Shown: one piece after another, positions 53,862 to 64,000 of the stretch
Numbering within the stretch: the stretch's first letter is position 1
Layout: the number at the start of each line of letters is the position of its first letter
NCBI GenBank assembly: GCA_022495995.1
Contig: JAFEMH010000976.1
Coordinates: 124,001-188,000, forward strand
Direction of reading: 5' to 3'
DNA from: Adenophora triphylla var. japonica
Lineage: Eukaryota; Streptophyta; Magnoliopsida; Asterales; Campanulaceae
DNA: 64,000 nucleotides
Notes under the pieces: model-generated
Seen by the model: only the letters and a program-made list of their open reading frames with translations
What the model was told of the DNA's origin: nothing
The model's database searches: none
Program-made: the position numbers and the translations under genes

Positions 53862-56063
53862 TCACCAATAGTCTTTGCAGGAACAGAAGCCATCCTTAAA
53901 ATGATGGAATCTATTTGCATCCCTCAATATGATCTCTCGACTGGTGACTTTTGATATCAACTTAATAGCAGAATGACAATCACCACAAACCCGAAGGTTT
54001 TTCATAACTCGTATAGGTTTTCCCTCAGGGAGCTTTAAAAGTCCATATGCAACGGCCAATTTCTCACTGTGATACCCCAAGCTATGCACCTTCTCTTCCT
54101 CATCAACATCATGCAACACAAAGCTGCCATCAGGAACATAACCAGCTTCTCTTAACAACCTGCCCAGTTTTTCCAACATCCCCATGATTAAAGCCTGTTC
54201 AGGGTGTGGCATACTTTCCCCTCCTGTGAACATGTGCACTTCCTTGTCTATCTCAATCCAGCTACAACCAGGTGACTTGCTAACATTTCTTGATCTCATA
54301 TTTTTCCTCAGTTCAGCAACATCACCCCATTTACCTTTTGAGGCGTATATATTTGATAACAATATGTAGGGTCCTGCATTTCTTGGCTCAATTTGTAGGA
54401 GTTTCTTCGCTGCGACTTCAGCCAAGTCCATGTTCATATGGGTTCTGCATGCACCCATCAAAGATCCCCAAATAATAGCATCCGCTTCCATAGGCATTTT
54501 TTTGATCAAATCCATTGCGTCTGTTAGATGGCCAGCTCGACCAAGCAGATCCACCATACAAGCATAGTGCTCAGATTTTGGCTCCACTAGGTACATGGAT
54601 TTCATTGACTCGAAAATCTCACGCCCCTCTTTAACTTTTCCAGTGTAACTACAAGCTGAGAGAACTCCAATGAAAGTAACATCATCAGCTGAAACGCCTA
54701 TTGAGCACATTTCATGGAATACTTGCAAAGCTTGTTCAGCCAACCCATGTTGTGCATAACCTGTTATGATAGAATTCCACATAATTACATCCTTGGCTGG
54801 AAATCTATCAAACACCCATTTAGCTTTAACAAGATCGCCACATTTAACGTACATTGTGATCAAAACTGAGGCAACATATACGTCTTTATCAAACAGTGAC
54901 TTGATCAATTGAGCGTGAACCTGTCTACCATGGTCCAGACTTGCAAGGCTGGAGCAAACTGAAAGAACAGAAATTAGACAAGGGAAAGTTGATCTAACTC
55001 CTTCTCTTTGCATCAACGAAAACAAACTAAGTGCTTCTAATTCGAACCCTTTTCGTTCATAAGTTTTAATCATCACACTCCATGTACCATCATCCTTCTC
55101 CCTCATCTGATCAAATACCTCCCTTGCTTCACCAACCTTCCCATTCTGACCAAATGCAAGAATCATTTCATTACAACAAATAACAGACTTGAATGGCATT
55201 GCATAAAAAAGCTCTGAGGCCTCTTCTATTCTTCCACTGTGTGTATAACCCATCAGCATTGCTGTCCAAGACACCTCATTTTTCTCAGGCATAACTTCAA
55301 AAAGTTTCCTGGCAACATCCACGTACTGGTTCTGACAGTAACCCGCAATCATAGTTGTCCAAGAAACCACATTCTTACAAGGTATTTCGTCAAAAAGCTC
55401 TCGAGCTTCAGCCACACGACCCACATGACAGTACCCACCAATCATATTAGTCATAGCAACCACATCTTTCTCCGGCATCATATTATAAAGCCAACGAGCC
55501 TCATCAATTCGATTATCATGAATAAGCCCACCCAACATCACAGTCCAAGACACAACATTCCGTTCAGGCATCTGCCAAAACAGAGATTCAGCCTCCGAAA
55601 TCAACCCATCTTCCACATACCCTCTAACCAGAGCAGTCCAAGAAACAACATTCCGTTCAGGCATTTCGTCAAACACCTTCCGTGCTTCATTTACCATTTT
55701 ATTTTTCACATACCCTGTAATCAATCCGTTCCAGGAAACAATGTTCCTTTGGGGCATTTTATCAAACAGTAATTGGGCATCACAGGGTTTGTTGTTATGG
55801 AAGTAACCCGAAACAATCGAATTCCATGAAACGATATTTTTCTCAGGTATTTGATCGAACACTTTCCGTGCTTTCTCGATTTGACCTAACCGTGCAAACC
55901 GCGTAATTTCATGATTACCGTAGATTTGGCCTAGCCGGGAGTAGCGCGTAGTTTCAGAATTAGCAGAAATCGGAACAGAGCTGCAGTATGTTCGACGAGG
56001 AATTAACAAGAAACGCATAGAAGTGCGAGGTTTGACTACCCTGACGCCGAAGCTTATTGTCAT
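53862..56063 (-). CDS. Pentatricopeptide repeat protein, PLS-DYW class, organellar RNA editing factor type (At1g56690-like)
   Basis: 733 residues, intronless, ATG at 56063-56061, stop at 53864-53862. The N-terminus is basic and Ser/Arg-rich (VVKPRTSMRFLLIPRRTY), fitting a mitochondrial or plastid transit peptide. About 13-15 P/L/S repeats follow, recognisable by repeated EKARKVFDQIPEKNIVSWN-like units, then E/E+ motifs (from about residue 545) and a complete DYW domain: HSE at 665-667, CGDC at 693-696, CSC at 727-729 and the ending KDYW. DYW domains are cytidine deaminases for C-to-U editing of organellar transcripts, and the zinc and catalytic residues are present. Order and wording are very close to Arabidopsis At1g56690, so I take it as the ortholog; its RNA target is not known to me. 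A small oddity is a duplicated TTRYSRLGQI/ITRFARLGQI near residues 40-60. This is the clearest functional gene in the window. Confidence 0.95.
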   Translation of the reverse strand: MTISFGVRVVKPRTSMRFLLIPRRTYCSSVPISANSETTRYSRLGQIYGNHEITRFARLGQIEKARKVFDQIPEKNIVSWNSIVSGYFHNNKPCDAQLLFDKMPQRNIVSWNGLITGYVKNKMVNEARKVFDEMPERNVVSWTALVRGYVEDGLISEAESLFWQMPERNVVSWTVMLGGLIHDNRIDEARWLYNMMPEKDVVAMTNMIGGYCHVGRVAEARELFDEIPCKNVVSWTTMIAGYCQNQYVDVARKLFEVMPEKNEVSWTAMLMGYTHSGRIEEASELFYAMPFKSVICCNEMILAFGQNGKVGEAREVFDQMREKDDGTWSVMIKTYERKGFELEALSLFSLMQREGVRSTFPCLISVLSVCSSLASLDHGRQVHAQLIKSLFDKDVYVASVLITMYVKCGDLVKAKWVFDRFPAKDVIMWNSIITGYAQHGLAEQALQVFHEMCSIGVSADDVTFIGVLSACSYTGKVKEGREIFESMKSMYLVEPKSEHYACMVDLLGRAGHLTDAMDLIKKMPMEADAIIWGSLMGACRTHMNMDLAEVAAKKLLQIEPRNAGPYILLSNIYASKGKWGDVAELRKNMRSRNVSKSPGCSWIEIDKEVHMFTGGESMPHPEQALIMGMLEKLGRLLREAGYVPDGSFVLHDVDEEEKVHSLGYHSEKLAVAYGLLKLPEGKPIRVMKNLRVCGDCHSAIKLISKVTSREIILRDANRFHHFKDGFCSCKDYW

Positions 56064-56849
56064 TTTGATGTAAGACGTGGCCGCACGCAGGTAGGTTTGT
56101 TCTCAGACGACGGGAATAAAGCTCAATGTCTGGGCGTTCATCCCAGAGCAGAGCCTGCAGAGAGCCGCTTGGCAAATTTTACCCGCGCGCTTTTTTGCTA
56201 AGTTGGCAGGCCCATTTCATGAAAGAGCCGGACAAATAAACCGGTTCGGGAGGTAGCAAAGGGAATTGTAATGGGCTTTATCCATTTGAGAAACGAATTG
56301 GATTAACCCAGCCCGTTGGCCCGTACGGGTTCAAACGGATCGGGCTTGACCCGTCCGTTAATTATGGGATTCACCAAAAAATTTAACGTGGTCTAAAAAT
56401 GCGTTGGTTACCAAAATCAAGTGACCGACCAACGGATAAAAAACATTATCATCCATTTCCTTCCGTAGTTAACATTTCATCCATATGCCTCATTTTTTTA
56501 TCAAAAAAATTACTACCTCCCCGGATCAAAGTGCAATTTTAGTCAATATAATTAATATAATTAAGAGGCAATTATCAAATAGTCCCTCATTCTAATGAAA
56601 ATAATCAATAAGAATACACATTTTAAAAAAAAATTATCAGGTCCACGATTTATAATGACACCCCGTTTTTTATAAAGGCAGTCATGCAACATACCCCCTC
56701 TATTTTCGTTTTTTTTCTCCTCCCAAAACTTTAAAATTAAATATCTTAAGATCTATAACTCAAAAAAATAAATAAATCTGAGACCATTGTATTATTCGTA
56801 TCGTCAAAACGAATCAAACTAGCAGCATCAACATATATTTTAGAGCAAT
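56064..56849. other. PPR 5' flank and AT-rich spacer
   Basis: The first 150 bases should hold the PPR promoter and leader; no clear TATA box was found. 56280-56360 has CCCGTTTGGC-like words resembling the subterminal parts of hAT elements, without clear ends. No gene. Confidence 0.4.
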
Positions 56850-57370
56850 ATGAGATTATTTGATATTTTTGTTAAGTTTACAGTTGTTCTAGTTAAGTTC
56901 ACAGTTATTAAGTTCACAGTTGTTAAGTTCACATTTGTTAATTCACGGTCGTTTTTTTATCTTTTATGGCTCTCTTTTTGCAATTTTATGAGATTATTTG
57001 ACATATTTGTTAAGTTCACAATTGTTTTTAATTAAGTTCATAGTTGTTTTAGTTAAATTCACAGTTGTTTTTAAGAATTTTATAGCCTTTATTTTTGCAA
57101 TTTTATGAGATTATTTGACCTATTTGTTAAGTTCATTGTTGTTTTTTTTTTAAGTTCACAGTTGTGTTAGTCCTTTATGGCCTCTATTTTTACAATTTTG
57201 AGATTATTTGACATTTTTGTTAAGTTCACAGTTATTTTTAATTAAGTTCACAGCTGTTTTAGTTAAGTTCACATTTGTTTTTAGAATTTTATAGCCTTTA
57301 TTTTTGCAATTTTATGAGATTATTTGATCTATTTGTTAAGTTCACTGTTGTTTTCTGTTAAGTTCACATT
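56850..57370. repeat. Minisatellite rich in TTAAGTTCACAGTTGTT
   Basis: Units of about 115-125 bp with ATTTTATGAGATTATTTGA, TTTGTTAAGTTCAC and one or more GTTAAGTTCACAGTTG words repeat four to five times up to the edge of the Tekay LTR. Confidence 0.85.
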
Positions 57371-57376
57371 TGTTTT

Positions 57377-59592
57377 TGTGACGCCCCAACCCTAGGCACT
57401 CATTTTAAATATTAAATTATATGCTTTTAATATTTATGTTATCTTTATGTGTTCAATTATGTCTCTAAATTTTTAAATTAAGATAAATTGGGTGAAAAGT
57501 AAATTGAGGAACTTATGAGAATTTATTGGACATTAAATAAAGAAACTAGGGGAAATAATAAAAATGGGAAAATGCTAAATAATATGGGGAGGTTAAATGA
57601 GTAGGAGGAATTAATGGGATAAGGTTTATTTTAAATTAATTTGGGTAGGATGAAGCCTTGGATTAATTTCCCATGGGGGGCCAAATTACTCCCTTCCCCC
57701 TCCTTGTGCCAAGTGTCCCCTCCCCATCACCTCTCTTACTACCCTTCCCCTCCCTCTCCTTCATTTACACAAATTTAACTAGAGAAAGCTTAGAGAGAGA
57801 CCTCCATTGAAGCCTTGCCCAAGCTTTGAAGTCAATACATTCTTCATCAAAATTCAAGTCTAAGAGCACTACTAAAGTGGGATCATCTAGAGGAAGCTAT
57901 CTAGCTAGAAAGATCAATCTTCCCTTCTAAAATCCATGTGAGTTGTTATGATTCCTTCTCCTATGTGTTCATGAGCTCTTTGAATGTTGTTCTTGTTCTT
58001 GTATTGATGATTTCTTGCTTGGGAAACCTAATGGGAGTTGAATGATTGAAGAATGGAATTATTTAAAGTTAGGGTTCTTGGTAGATCATGTAAAAAAGGG
58101 TTTGAAATGGGTGGAATGGGTAGAGATAAATGATCTAGGATAACTTGGTTTGAATTTACTTGTTTTTATGGGACTTGGTAAGATGAAGTTATGATTTGGT
58201 GTTCTTGAACTTAACTTAGTAAGAAGGACTTGGAACCTAGGCATAAATGGATGAAATCCAGTGCAGGCTGGAGGCTTGGGCGGTCGCCCGAGGGGCTGAG
58301 CGGCCGCCCATCTTGCCGGGCAAGAACTTCAATCACTTGGGAACTTCACTTGGGCGGTCGCCCAAGTGATGAGGGCGGTCGCCCATGTGGGCAGAAACTC
58401 ACTTCCCCTTTGGCAATCCACTTGGGCGGTCGCCCAAGTGGTATGGGCGGTCGCCCAAGTGGTATGGGCGGTCGCCCAAGGCCCTGAACCAATATTTCTT
58501 GATTTGAACTAGGATCGTTTAGCAAGTTGTTGGCCACTTATAATTGGACACTCCCACTTGGTAATTGAACTTGAACCTTCACTTAGGCCTTGTATCCTTG
58601 TATATGGAATTTGTAGGGTAGGTTAATGATCCCTCATTTCCTTACTTGATGTTATATATCTTGTTGTTGATATTGTTTAGTGCATTCATAAATTGTTGCA
58701 CTTTGATATTGATTGGGCATGAGTATATATTACCATGTAGCTATTATTTATCCCTTTTGTGGATTTTATTCAAGTATCTATTATGTGCTTGATATGTGTG
58801 AGTCGGTGACGTTGGGGTATGACGAATACGATCAATTATGGAAGTGTGACCTAATGTGATCGGATTATGTTATATACGCGACCGTCCCCTCACTGTGGCC
58901 ACGGGTTGGGGTTATAAGCGTCTGTATTGAGCCAAAAGCCTTACGAGTTGCTCTTTGTCTTATTTGGTTCCACTGAAAAACGGGTCTTATAAGACGTGAG
59001 TATTGCTTAAGAAGCTCACTGTAAATTGGAGTATTATTATACCCAATGTTGTACGACTCTTTGTTCGAGACGGGAAAAGGTAAACCAAGGTAATGGAATG
59101 TGTTTATAGCTTTCCCAATGTGTTATGTGCGACTTGTTATATGTTGCATTTATTTGGCATATTGTTGCATCCATAATAGCTTGCTTTGAGATTTATTCTC
59201 ACCCCTCTCCCTTTCTTGTTTTAGATCCCGAGACAGGCGGACCGGCTAAGTAAGGACGGGAAGGAGTTTGGAGTAATCTTTTGGGTTTTGTCGGGGTATG
59301 TTTAGGGTGACGTATAAATTGTATTTTGGTAATTCAATTCTTGGAGTTTGTAATTATAACCCTTAAACTCTACGTCATAACCTTAAATCTTTTGTAACTA
59401 AACAGTTAACTATTTTCAAAGTTAGTTATCTCCTCCTCCGATGTGGAGTAGAGTGGAGTTCTTTTGAAATGTTATGTTATTCATGTTCATGTTTGAAAGT
59501 CAAAGTAAAGTTTTAAAAGTTTAGTGTTTTTGGGTTAGATTGAGGACGCTCCAACTCGGAACACGTGTAGGTTCCGGGTCGGGGTCCTCACA
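57377..59592 (+). repeat. Tekay element 5' LTR
   Basis: About 2216 bp, starting TGTGACGCCCC and ending GGGGTCCTCACA, whose ends form a short inverted repeat. It includes a cluster of GGGCGGTCGCCC palindromes. The left end is taken from TG and the contrast with the flanking minisatellite; the second LTR is not visible for comparison. Confidence 0.85.
58278..58477. repeat. GGGCGGTCGCCC palindrome array in the LTR
   Basis: Six exact copies at 58278, 58352, 58373, 58424, 58445 and 58466 (start positions, 12 bp each), plus GCGGCCGC at 58300-58307. Two copies sit inside longer palindromes with CACTT/AAGTG arms. The surrounding LTR is AT-rich, so the cluster is a sharp GC island. Confidence 0.95.
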
Positions 59593-59594
59593 GT

Positions 59595-59606
59595 TGGTAT
59601 CAGAGC
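59595..59606 (+). promoter_or_regulatory. Primer binding site (tRNA-Met type)
   Basis: TGGTATCAGAGC two bases after the LTR is the standard plant initiator tRNA-Met primer site. Confidence 0.95.
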
Positions 59607-59690
59607 TCGGTTAGAATTCTCGGGTAGAGTCTAGCTGAGTGAGAGTGTGTGATAACTGACGTCGAGTGTTTAATGCAGGAGTTTGTTGTT

Positions 59691-60640
59691 ATGGCGGGAA
59701 ATGATGGTGATCAGAATCTGGGTTTGGGTGGTGTTGGTAATCCGAACGCCGAGATGATGGATATGTTCCGAGGGTTTCTTCAGCATATGGCAACTCAGAA
59801 TCAGAATTTGAATCAGAATCTAGGCAGACAAGGGCAACATGGGTTGGAGAAGTTCGTGAAGATGTCTCCTCCTAGCTTCAACGGAGATCCGGATCCGGTG
59901 AAGGCTGAGAGGTGGCTTGAGGCTATGAATAAGATTTTCGCAGCTATGGAGAGTACGGATGCGGAGAAGGTGAGATGCGCCGTTTTCAAGTTGGAAGGAC
60001 CCGCGAGCACTTTGGTGGCGAGGTAGTGAAGGATGGTTGGGACCGGGATTTGACACCACAGACTTGGGAGAACTTCACACGCAAGTTCCGGGATCACTTT
60101 GTACCAATGGTCACTAGAGACAAGAAGGAAGGCGAGTTTACGGCTGGAGCAAGGGACCATGACGATAGCGCAGTATTCGGCAAAGTTCACGAAATTGGCC
60201 CGATATTGTCCTCATTTGGTGCCGAGATGAAGAGAGGCGAGTCTACCGGTTTGTGAAGGGTTTACGGGTTGAGTTCGAAGCGATTGTGTATGCATAACTT
60301 AGCCTACTTCCAAGCAGCAGTGAATATGGCGTATCGGATCGAGAATGACATAGAGGAGCATCGTGGTAAGAATGAAGGTGGAAACAAGAATAGATTCCAA
60401 GGTCAAGGTTCGGGACGAGAATAGGGTGCGTAGAGGACATTTACTCCGGGAGCGAATCGAGGAGGTCATGTGGCGGCTCCGGCAAATCGTGCGACTTAGG
60501 TCGGTTTGGGACAACATGTGGGTTTTGCAAGAAATTAGGGCATTCGGAGGACAAGTGTTGGAGCAAACAAGGAAAGTGTTTGGAGTGTGGGTCGGCGGGC
60601 CATTTTAGGAGGAATTGCCCCAAGTTACGAATAAGCAAGC
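59691..60640 (+). pseudogene. Tekay element Gag
   Basis: Starts ATGGCGGGAAATGATG at 59691. It has KMSPPSFNGDPDPVKAERWL and VRCAVFKLEGPAST, then a shift near 60010 to WENFTRKFRDHFVPMVTR, and more shifts. Two CCHC zinc knuckles in one frame (60517-60618) read CGFCKKLGHSEDKC and CLECGSAGHFRRNC. Gag packages the RNA. At least three frame changes make it non-functional. Confidence 0.85.
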
Positions 60641-60799
60641 TTCGGGTACCGGATTTGGAGGACAAGGTAGTGGTGTGAAGAGAGATGTTGATGGGAAACC
60701 TAAGGATAGAGTCCAAGGTCGGGTGTTTGCTTTGGGTCGAGGAGAGGTCGATCCTAATGCCGTCATTAGAGGTATAGTTCTGTCTCAGGAGTTAAGGCC

Positions 60800-61405
60800 C
60801 GCATTCTTATAGATCCCGGGTCTTCCCATTCATTTGTGGCATCGCATTTTGCATTCTCATTACATATCTTGCCTGAATCTATGCCTTATGTGTTGGAGGT
60901 CTCTACTCCTATGGGAGAGAGCCTTGAATCTTCTTTGATATATCGTGGTTGTGATGTGACTATATGTGGGCATGTATTGCCGGTGGATTTGGTCGAGTTA
61001 CCAATCCGTGATTTTGATGTGATCCTTGGGATGGATTGGTTGAGTCAGTGTCATGCTATGGTAGACTGTCGTAGAAAGCGAGTCTCATTTGCTATGCATG
61101 ATATGCCTACTTTTGTATTTGATGCGGATAGATCTATGTTCGGTTTACATGTTATCTCTGCTTTAAAGGCTAGGAAGATGCTATCTAAGGGGTGTACGGG
61201 TTACTTGGCTTATGTGGTAGATTCCAATAAGAAGTCTCGCGAGTTAGCTCATGTTCCGGTTGTGAATGAGTTTAGTGATGTGTTCTCTAGTGAGTACTCT
61301 ATGCCTCCGGATCGTGAGGTCGAGGTTTGTATTGACTTAGTGCCCGGTACCGCCCCTATCTCGAAAGCACCCTATAGAATGGCTCAGGCCGAGTTAAAGA
61401 GTTAA
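60800..61405 (+). pseudogene. Tekay element protease
   Basis: The active-site region reads ILIDPGSSHSFVASHF (Asp codon 60812-60814). The family has D-S-G or D-T-G, so one base change to Pro disrupts the triad. The rest of the domain is clear (FDVILGMDWLSQCHAMVDC). It is followed by a linker and the RT start ([11 protein letters not shown]), with a frame change near 61403. Confidence 0.9.
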
Positions 61406-62037
61406 AGGTCCAATTGCAAGAATTGCTAGACGAGAGGTTTTATTCGTCTAGTGTGTCTCAGTGGGGAGCACCGGTCTTGTTTGTTAGGAAGAAGGATGGT
61501 ACCTTACGATTGTGCATTGACTATCGTTTGTTGAACCAAGCCACCATTAAGAATAAATATCCTCTTCCGCATATAGATGATTTGTTTGACCAACTCCAAG
61601 GTTCCGTTATCTACTCAAAGCTTGATTTGAGAAGCGGATACCATCGATTGAAGATTAGACCGGATGATATTGCTAAGACGGCTTTCCGAACTAGATATGG
61701 TCATTATGAGTTTGTGGTGATGCCGTTTGGGTTGACTAATGCTCCGGCCGTGTTTATGGATATGATGAACCGTGTCTTCAAGCCTTATCTTGATAGTTTT
61801 GTGGTGGTCTTTATTGATGATATTCTTGTGTATTCTAAGTCCCGGGAAGAGCATGAGAATCATTTGAGGATTGTCTTGTCCGTTCTTCGGGAGAAGCAAT
61901 TGTATGCTAAGTTTAGTAAGTGCGAGTTTTGGCTTGAGCAGATTTCTTTCTTGGGGCATGTTGTGTCGAGTTCGGGGATTTCCGTGGATCCTGCAAAGAT
62001 TGAAGCCGTGGTTAATTGGAAGCAACCTTCGGCGTGA
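61406..62037 (+). pseudogene. Tekay element reverse transcriptase
   Basis: RT motifs are all present in one frame: [54 protein letters not shown], the catalytic [13 protein letters not shown] and [17 protein letters not shown]. The frame is lost in KQPSA at 62037, where RNase H sequence continues in another frame. Confidence 0.95.
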
Positions 62038-62888
62038 CCGAGGTCCGTAGTTTTCTTGGTTTGGCGGGGTATTATCGGAGGTTCATTGAAGGGTTCTCTC
62101 GGATTGCTACTCCGTTGACTAGGTTGACTCGGAAAGATGTTTCGTTTGTATGGGATTCCGAATGTGAGGAAAGTTTCAATGAATTGAAGAAGAGGTTGAC
62201 GACGGCTCCGGTTCTTACCCTTCCGGATGGTTGTGAGAATTTTGTGATCTATAGTGACGCCTCGAAGGCGGGTTTGGGTTGTGTCCTCATGCAAAATGGG
62301 AAGGTTATTGCGTATGCCTCTAGGAAGTTATCACCGGCGGAACAGAATTACCCTACTCATGATATGGAATTGGCGGCGATTGTATTTGCGTTGCATAAGT
62401 GGAAGCACTACCTTTATGGGGCGAAATTCGAGATTTTCACCGATCATAAGAGTTTGAAGTACTTATTCACCCAAAAGGAGTTGAACAACCGACAAAGGAG
62501 ATGGCTTGAGTTTTTGAAAGATTTCGATTGTATAATTTCTTATCATCCGGGGAAGGCCAATGTGGTGGCCGATGCGATTAGCCGAAAGGCGTATTTGACA
62601 GCTTTGGGTTCCCGAGAATTGAAGAGTGAAGTAATTATTGCGAATGTTAGAGCCGTTCCGACTTTGTATGGGGATTTGAAGGAAGCTCAACAAGGTGATC
62701 CGGAGTTGAAGAAGATTTTAGATCAAGTGCAAGATGGAAAAACCGGGGAGTTTGCTTTGAATAGAGATGGGATTTTAACTTTTCAAGGGAGAATTTGCGT
62801 TCCGTCATCGCCGGAAATCAAGAAGCGTGTTTTAGAGGATGGCCATAAGTCCAAGTTTGCGATTCATCCGGGAAGTACCAAAATGTAA
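62038..62888 (+). pseudogene. Tekay element RNase H and integrase start
   Basis: Connection ([18 protein letters not shown]) and RNase H ([60 protein letters not shown]) are intact with all acidic residues. Integrase begins with [10 protein letters not shown] and meets TAA at 62886-62888 where relatives have Tyr. Confidence 0.95.
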
Positions 62889-64000
62889 CAAGACTTGAAG
62901 CGTGGGTATTGGTGGAATGGTATGAAGAGAGAAATAGCGGATTATGTATCTAAGTGTTTGACTTGTCAACAGATTAAGGCAGAACATCAAAGACCGGCGG
63001 GACTACTTCAACCATTGGATATTCCGGAGTGGAAATGGGAAGGGATCTCGATGGATTTTGTTTCGGGTCTACCTCTTACCGCGAAGAAGATGGATGCTAT
63101 ATGGGTTATTGTGGATCGGTTGACGAAGTCGGCTCATTTTCTTCCGGTGTCAACTAAGTTTTCGTTGGAGAAGTTAGCCCAGTTGTATTTGAAGGAGATT
63201 GTAAGACTTCACGGGGTTCCTAAGTAGTATTGTTTCCGACAGAGATCCGAGGTTTACATCTAGATTTTGGAGAGCATTGCGGGAAGCTTTGGGTTCTAAA
63301 TTGTGTTTCGGATGCGGCGTTTCATCCTCAAACCGACGGTCGGTCAGAAGAACTATTCGAGATACTTGAGGATATGTTACGAGCTTGTGTGATGGATTTC
63401 CAATTATCTTGGGAGGATCATCTACCGTTAGTCGAGTTTGCTTACAACAACGATTATCGATCTAGTATTGAGATGGCTCCGTATGAAGCATTGTATGGTA
63501 GGAAGTGTCGATCTCCGATGTGTTGGGGACGAGGTTGGTGAAGCGAGACTTTGGGGCCCGGATTTGGTTCGAGATTCTACGGAGAAGATCAAGGTGATTC
63601 GGGATAGATTGAAGACGGCTCGTAGTAGACGGAAAAGCTACGCCGACAATAGAAGACGGGATTTATCATTTCGGGTTGGTGACTTTGTGTTCTTGAAGGT
63701 CTCTCCGAGGACGGGGATTAAAAGGTTTGGGAATAAGGGTAAGTTGGCTCAGAGGTTTGTAGGACCGTTTGAGATTCTAGAGAAGATAGGGAATTGGCTT
63801 ACCGGTTAGCGTTGCCTCCGTCTTTCTCTTTGCTTCATGATGTGTTTCACGTTTCTATGCTTAGGAAGTATTGTCATGACCCCTCCCATGTTTTGAGCTC
63901 TCCTCCCGATGATGTCCAAGCGGACATGTCGTATGTTGAAGAGCCATTAAGAGTATTAGAATTCCAAGTTAAAGAGTTGAGAACCAAGAGTATTCCGATA
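62889..64000 (+). pseudogene. Tekay element integrase and start of chromodomain
   Basis: Zinc part GYWWNGMKREIADYVSKC followed by LTCQQIKAEH; core GISMDFVSGLP and RLTKSAHFLPV; TAG at 63225-63227 after LHGVPK. Later pieces in other frames contain VSDRDPRF-like sequence (second Asp), AFHPQTDGRSE (Glu), AYNNDYRSSIEMAPYEALYG and GDFVFLKVSPRTG. The last frame reads SLLHDVFHVSMLRKY and YVEEPLRVLEFQ, the beginning of a chromodomain, and is cut by the window end. Confidence 0.9.

Larger units (their letters stand above)
57377..64000 (+). mobile_element. Tekay-type (chromovirus) Ty3/gypsy element, cut by the window end
   Basis: 5' LTR 57377-59592 (TGTGACGCCCC...GGTCCTCACA), a tRNA-Met primer site, gag with two zinc knuckles, protease, RT, RNase H and integrase in Ty3/gypsy order, and at the very end YVEEPLRVLEFQ, resembling the start of a chromodomain. 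Chromodomain plus tRNA-Met site fits the Tekay/Del clade. The 3' LTR is outside. Several frameshifts and stops show that it is inactive. Confidence 0.9.

Noticed and set aside
55239..55772. 177-residue plus-strand frame opposite the PPR gene
   Set aside because: Shadow of the repeated PPR units: its His/Pro-rich repeats track the PPR period, with no independent support.

Overview
The window looks like nuclear DNA of a flowering plant, most likely a eudicot. It holds one intact pentatricopeptide (PPR-DYW) gene, one plant-only NIMIN-type gene, plant lineages of LTR retrotransposons (Tat and Tekay Ty3/gypsy, Ty1/copia), Stowaway and hAT MITEs, a tRNA-derived SINE and AT-rich spacers. Most of the 64 kb is transposon sequence. 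There are no rRNA genes, tRNA genes, CRISPR arrays or bacterial-style operons.

Layout. About 1-11,600 is the 3' part of a decayed, GC-rich Tat-clade Ty3/gypsy element: a broken integrase, then a long tail with an antisense extra gene related to the plant mobile domain (PMD) family, several minisatellites, paired GTCCGTACGGAC palindromes and a TATA-bearing LTR. Two minus-strand SINEs follow at 11,903-12,857. A copia element (copia-1) spans 13,083-30,635, and its 5' LTR is split by a second Tat element (13,411-25,167) with a perfect GACCT target duplication. This second Tat element has gag-protease, RT, two RNase H domains, integrase and its own, different, spliced antisense gene.

30,636-42,200 is AT-rich and holds a Stowaway MITE, a hAT MITE, a 2.3-kb PIF/Harbinger-type element carrying a 13-copy minisatellite, a 3.4-kb Ac-like hAT with a dead transposase, and a 63-bp minisatellite present in both orientations. 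The NIMIN-like gene lies at 42,649-43,149. A second copia element (copia-2, 46,083-52,146) sits inside what looks like a diverged copy of the NIMIN upstream region. The PPR gene is at 53,862-56,063 on the minus strand. From 57,377 to the window end is a Tekay (chromovirus) Ty3/gypsy element, cut within its chromodomain region.

Only the PPR and NIMIN-like genes look like functional host genes. All transposon coding regions carry stops, frameshifts or deletions, apart from the long gag-protease frame of the nested Tat element. Three features stand out. First, four unrelated LTR families each carry an array of short GC-rich palindromes in the LTR, just upstream of the TATA box in three of them. 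Second, the copia family lacks a tRNA-type primer binding site and has there a 14-nt sequence exactly complementary to its own LTR. Third, the two Tat elements carry two different spliced antisense genes.
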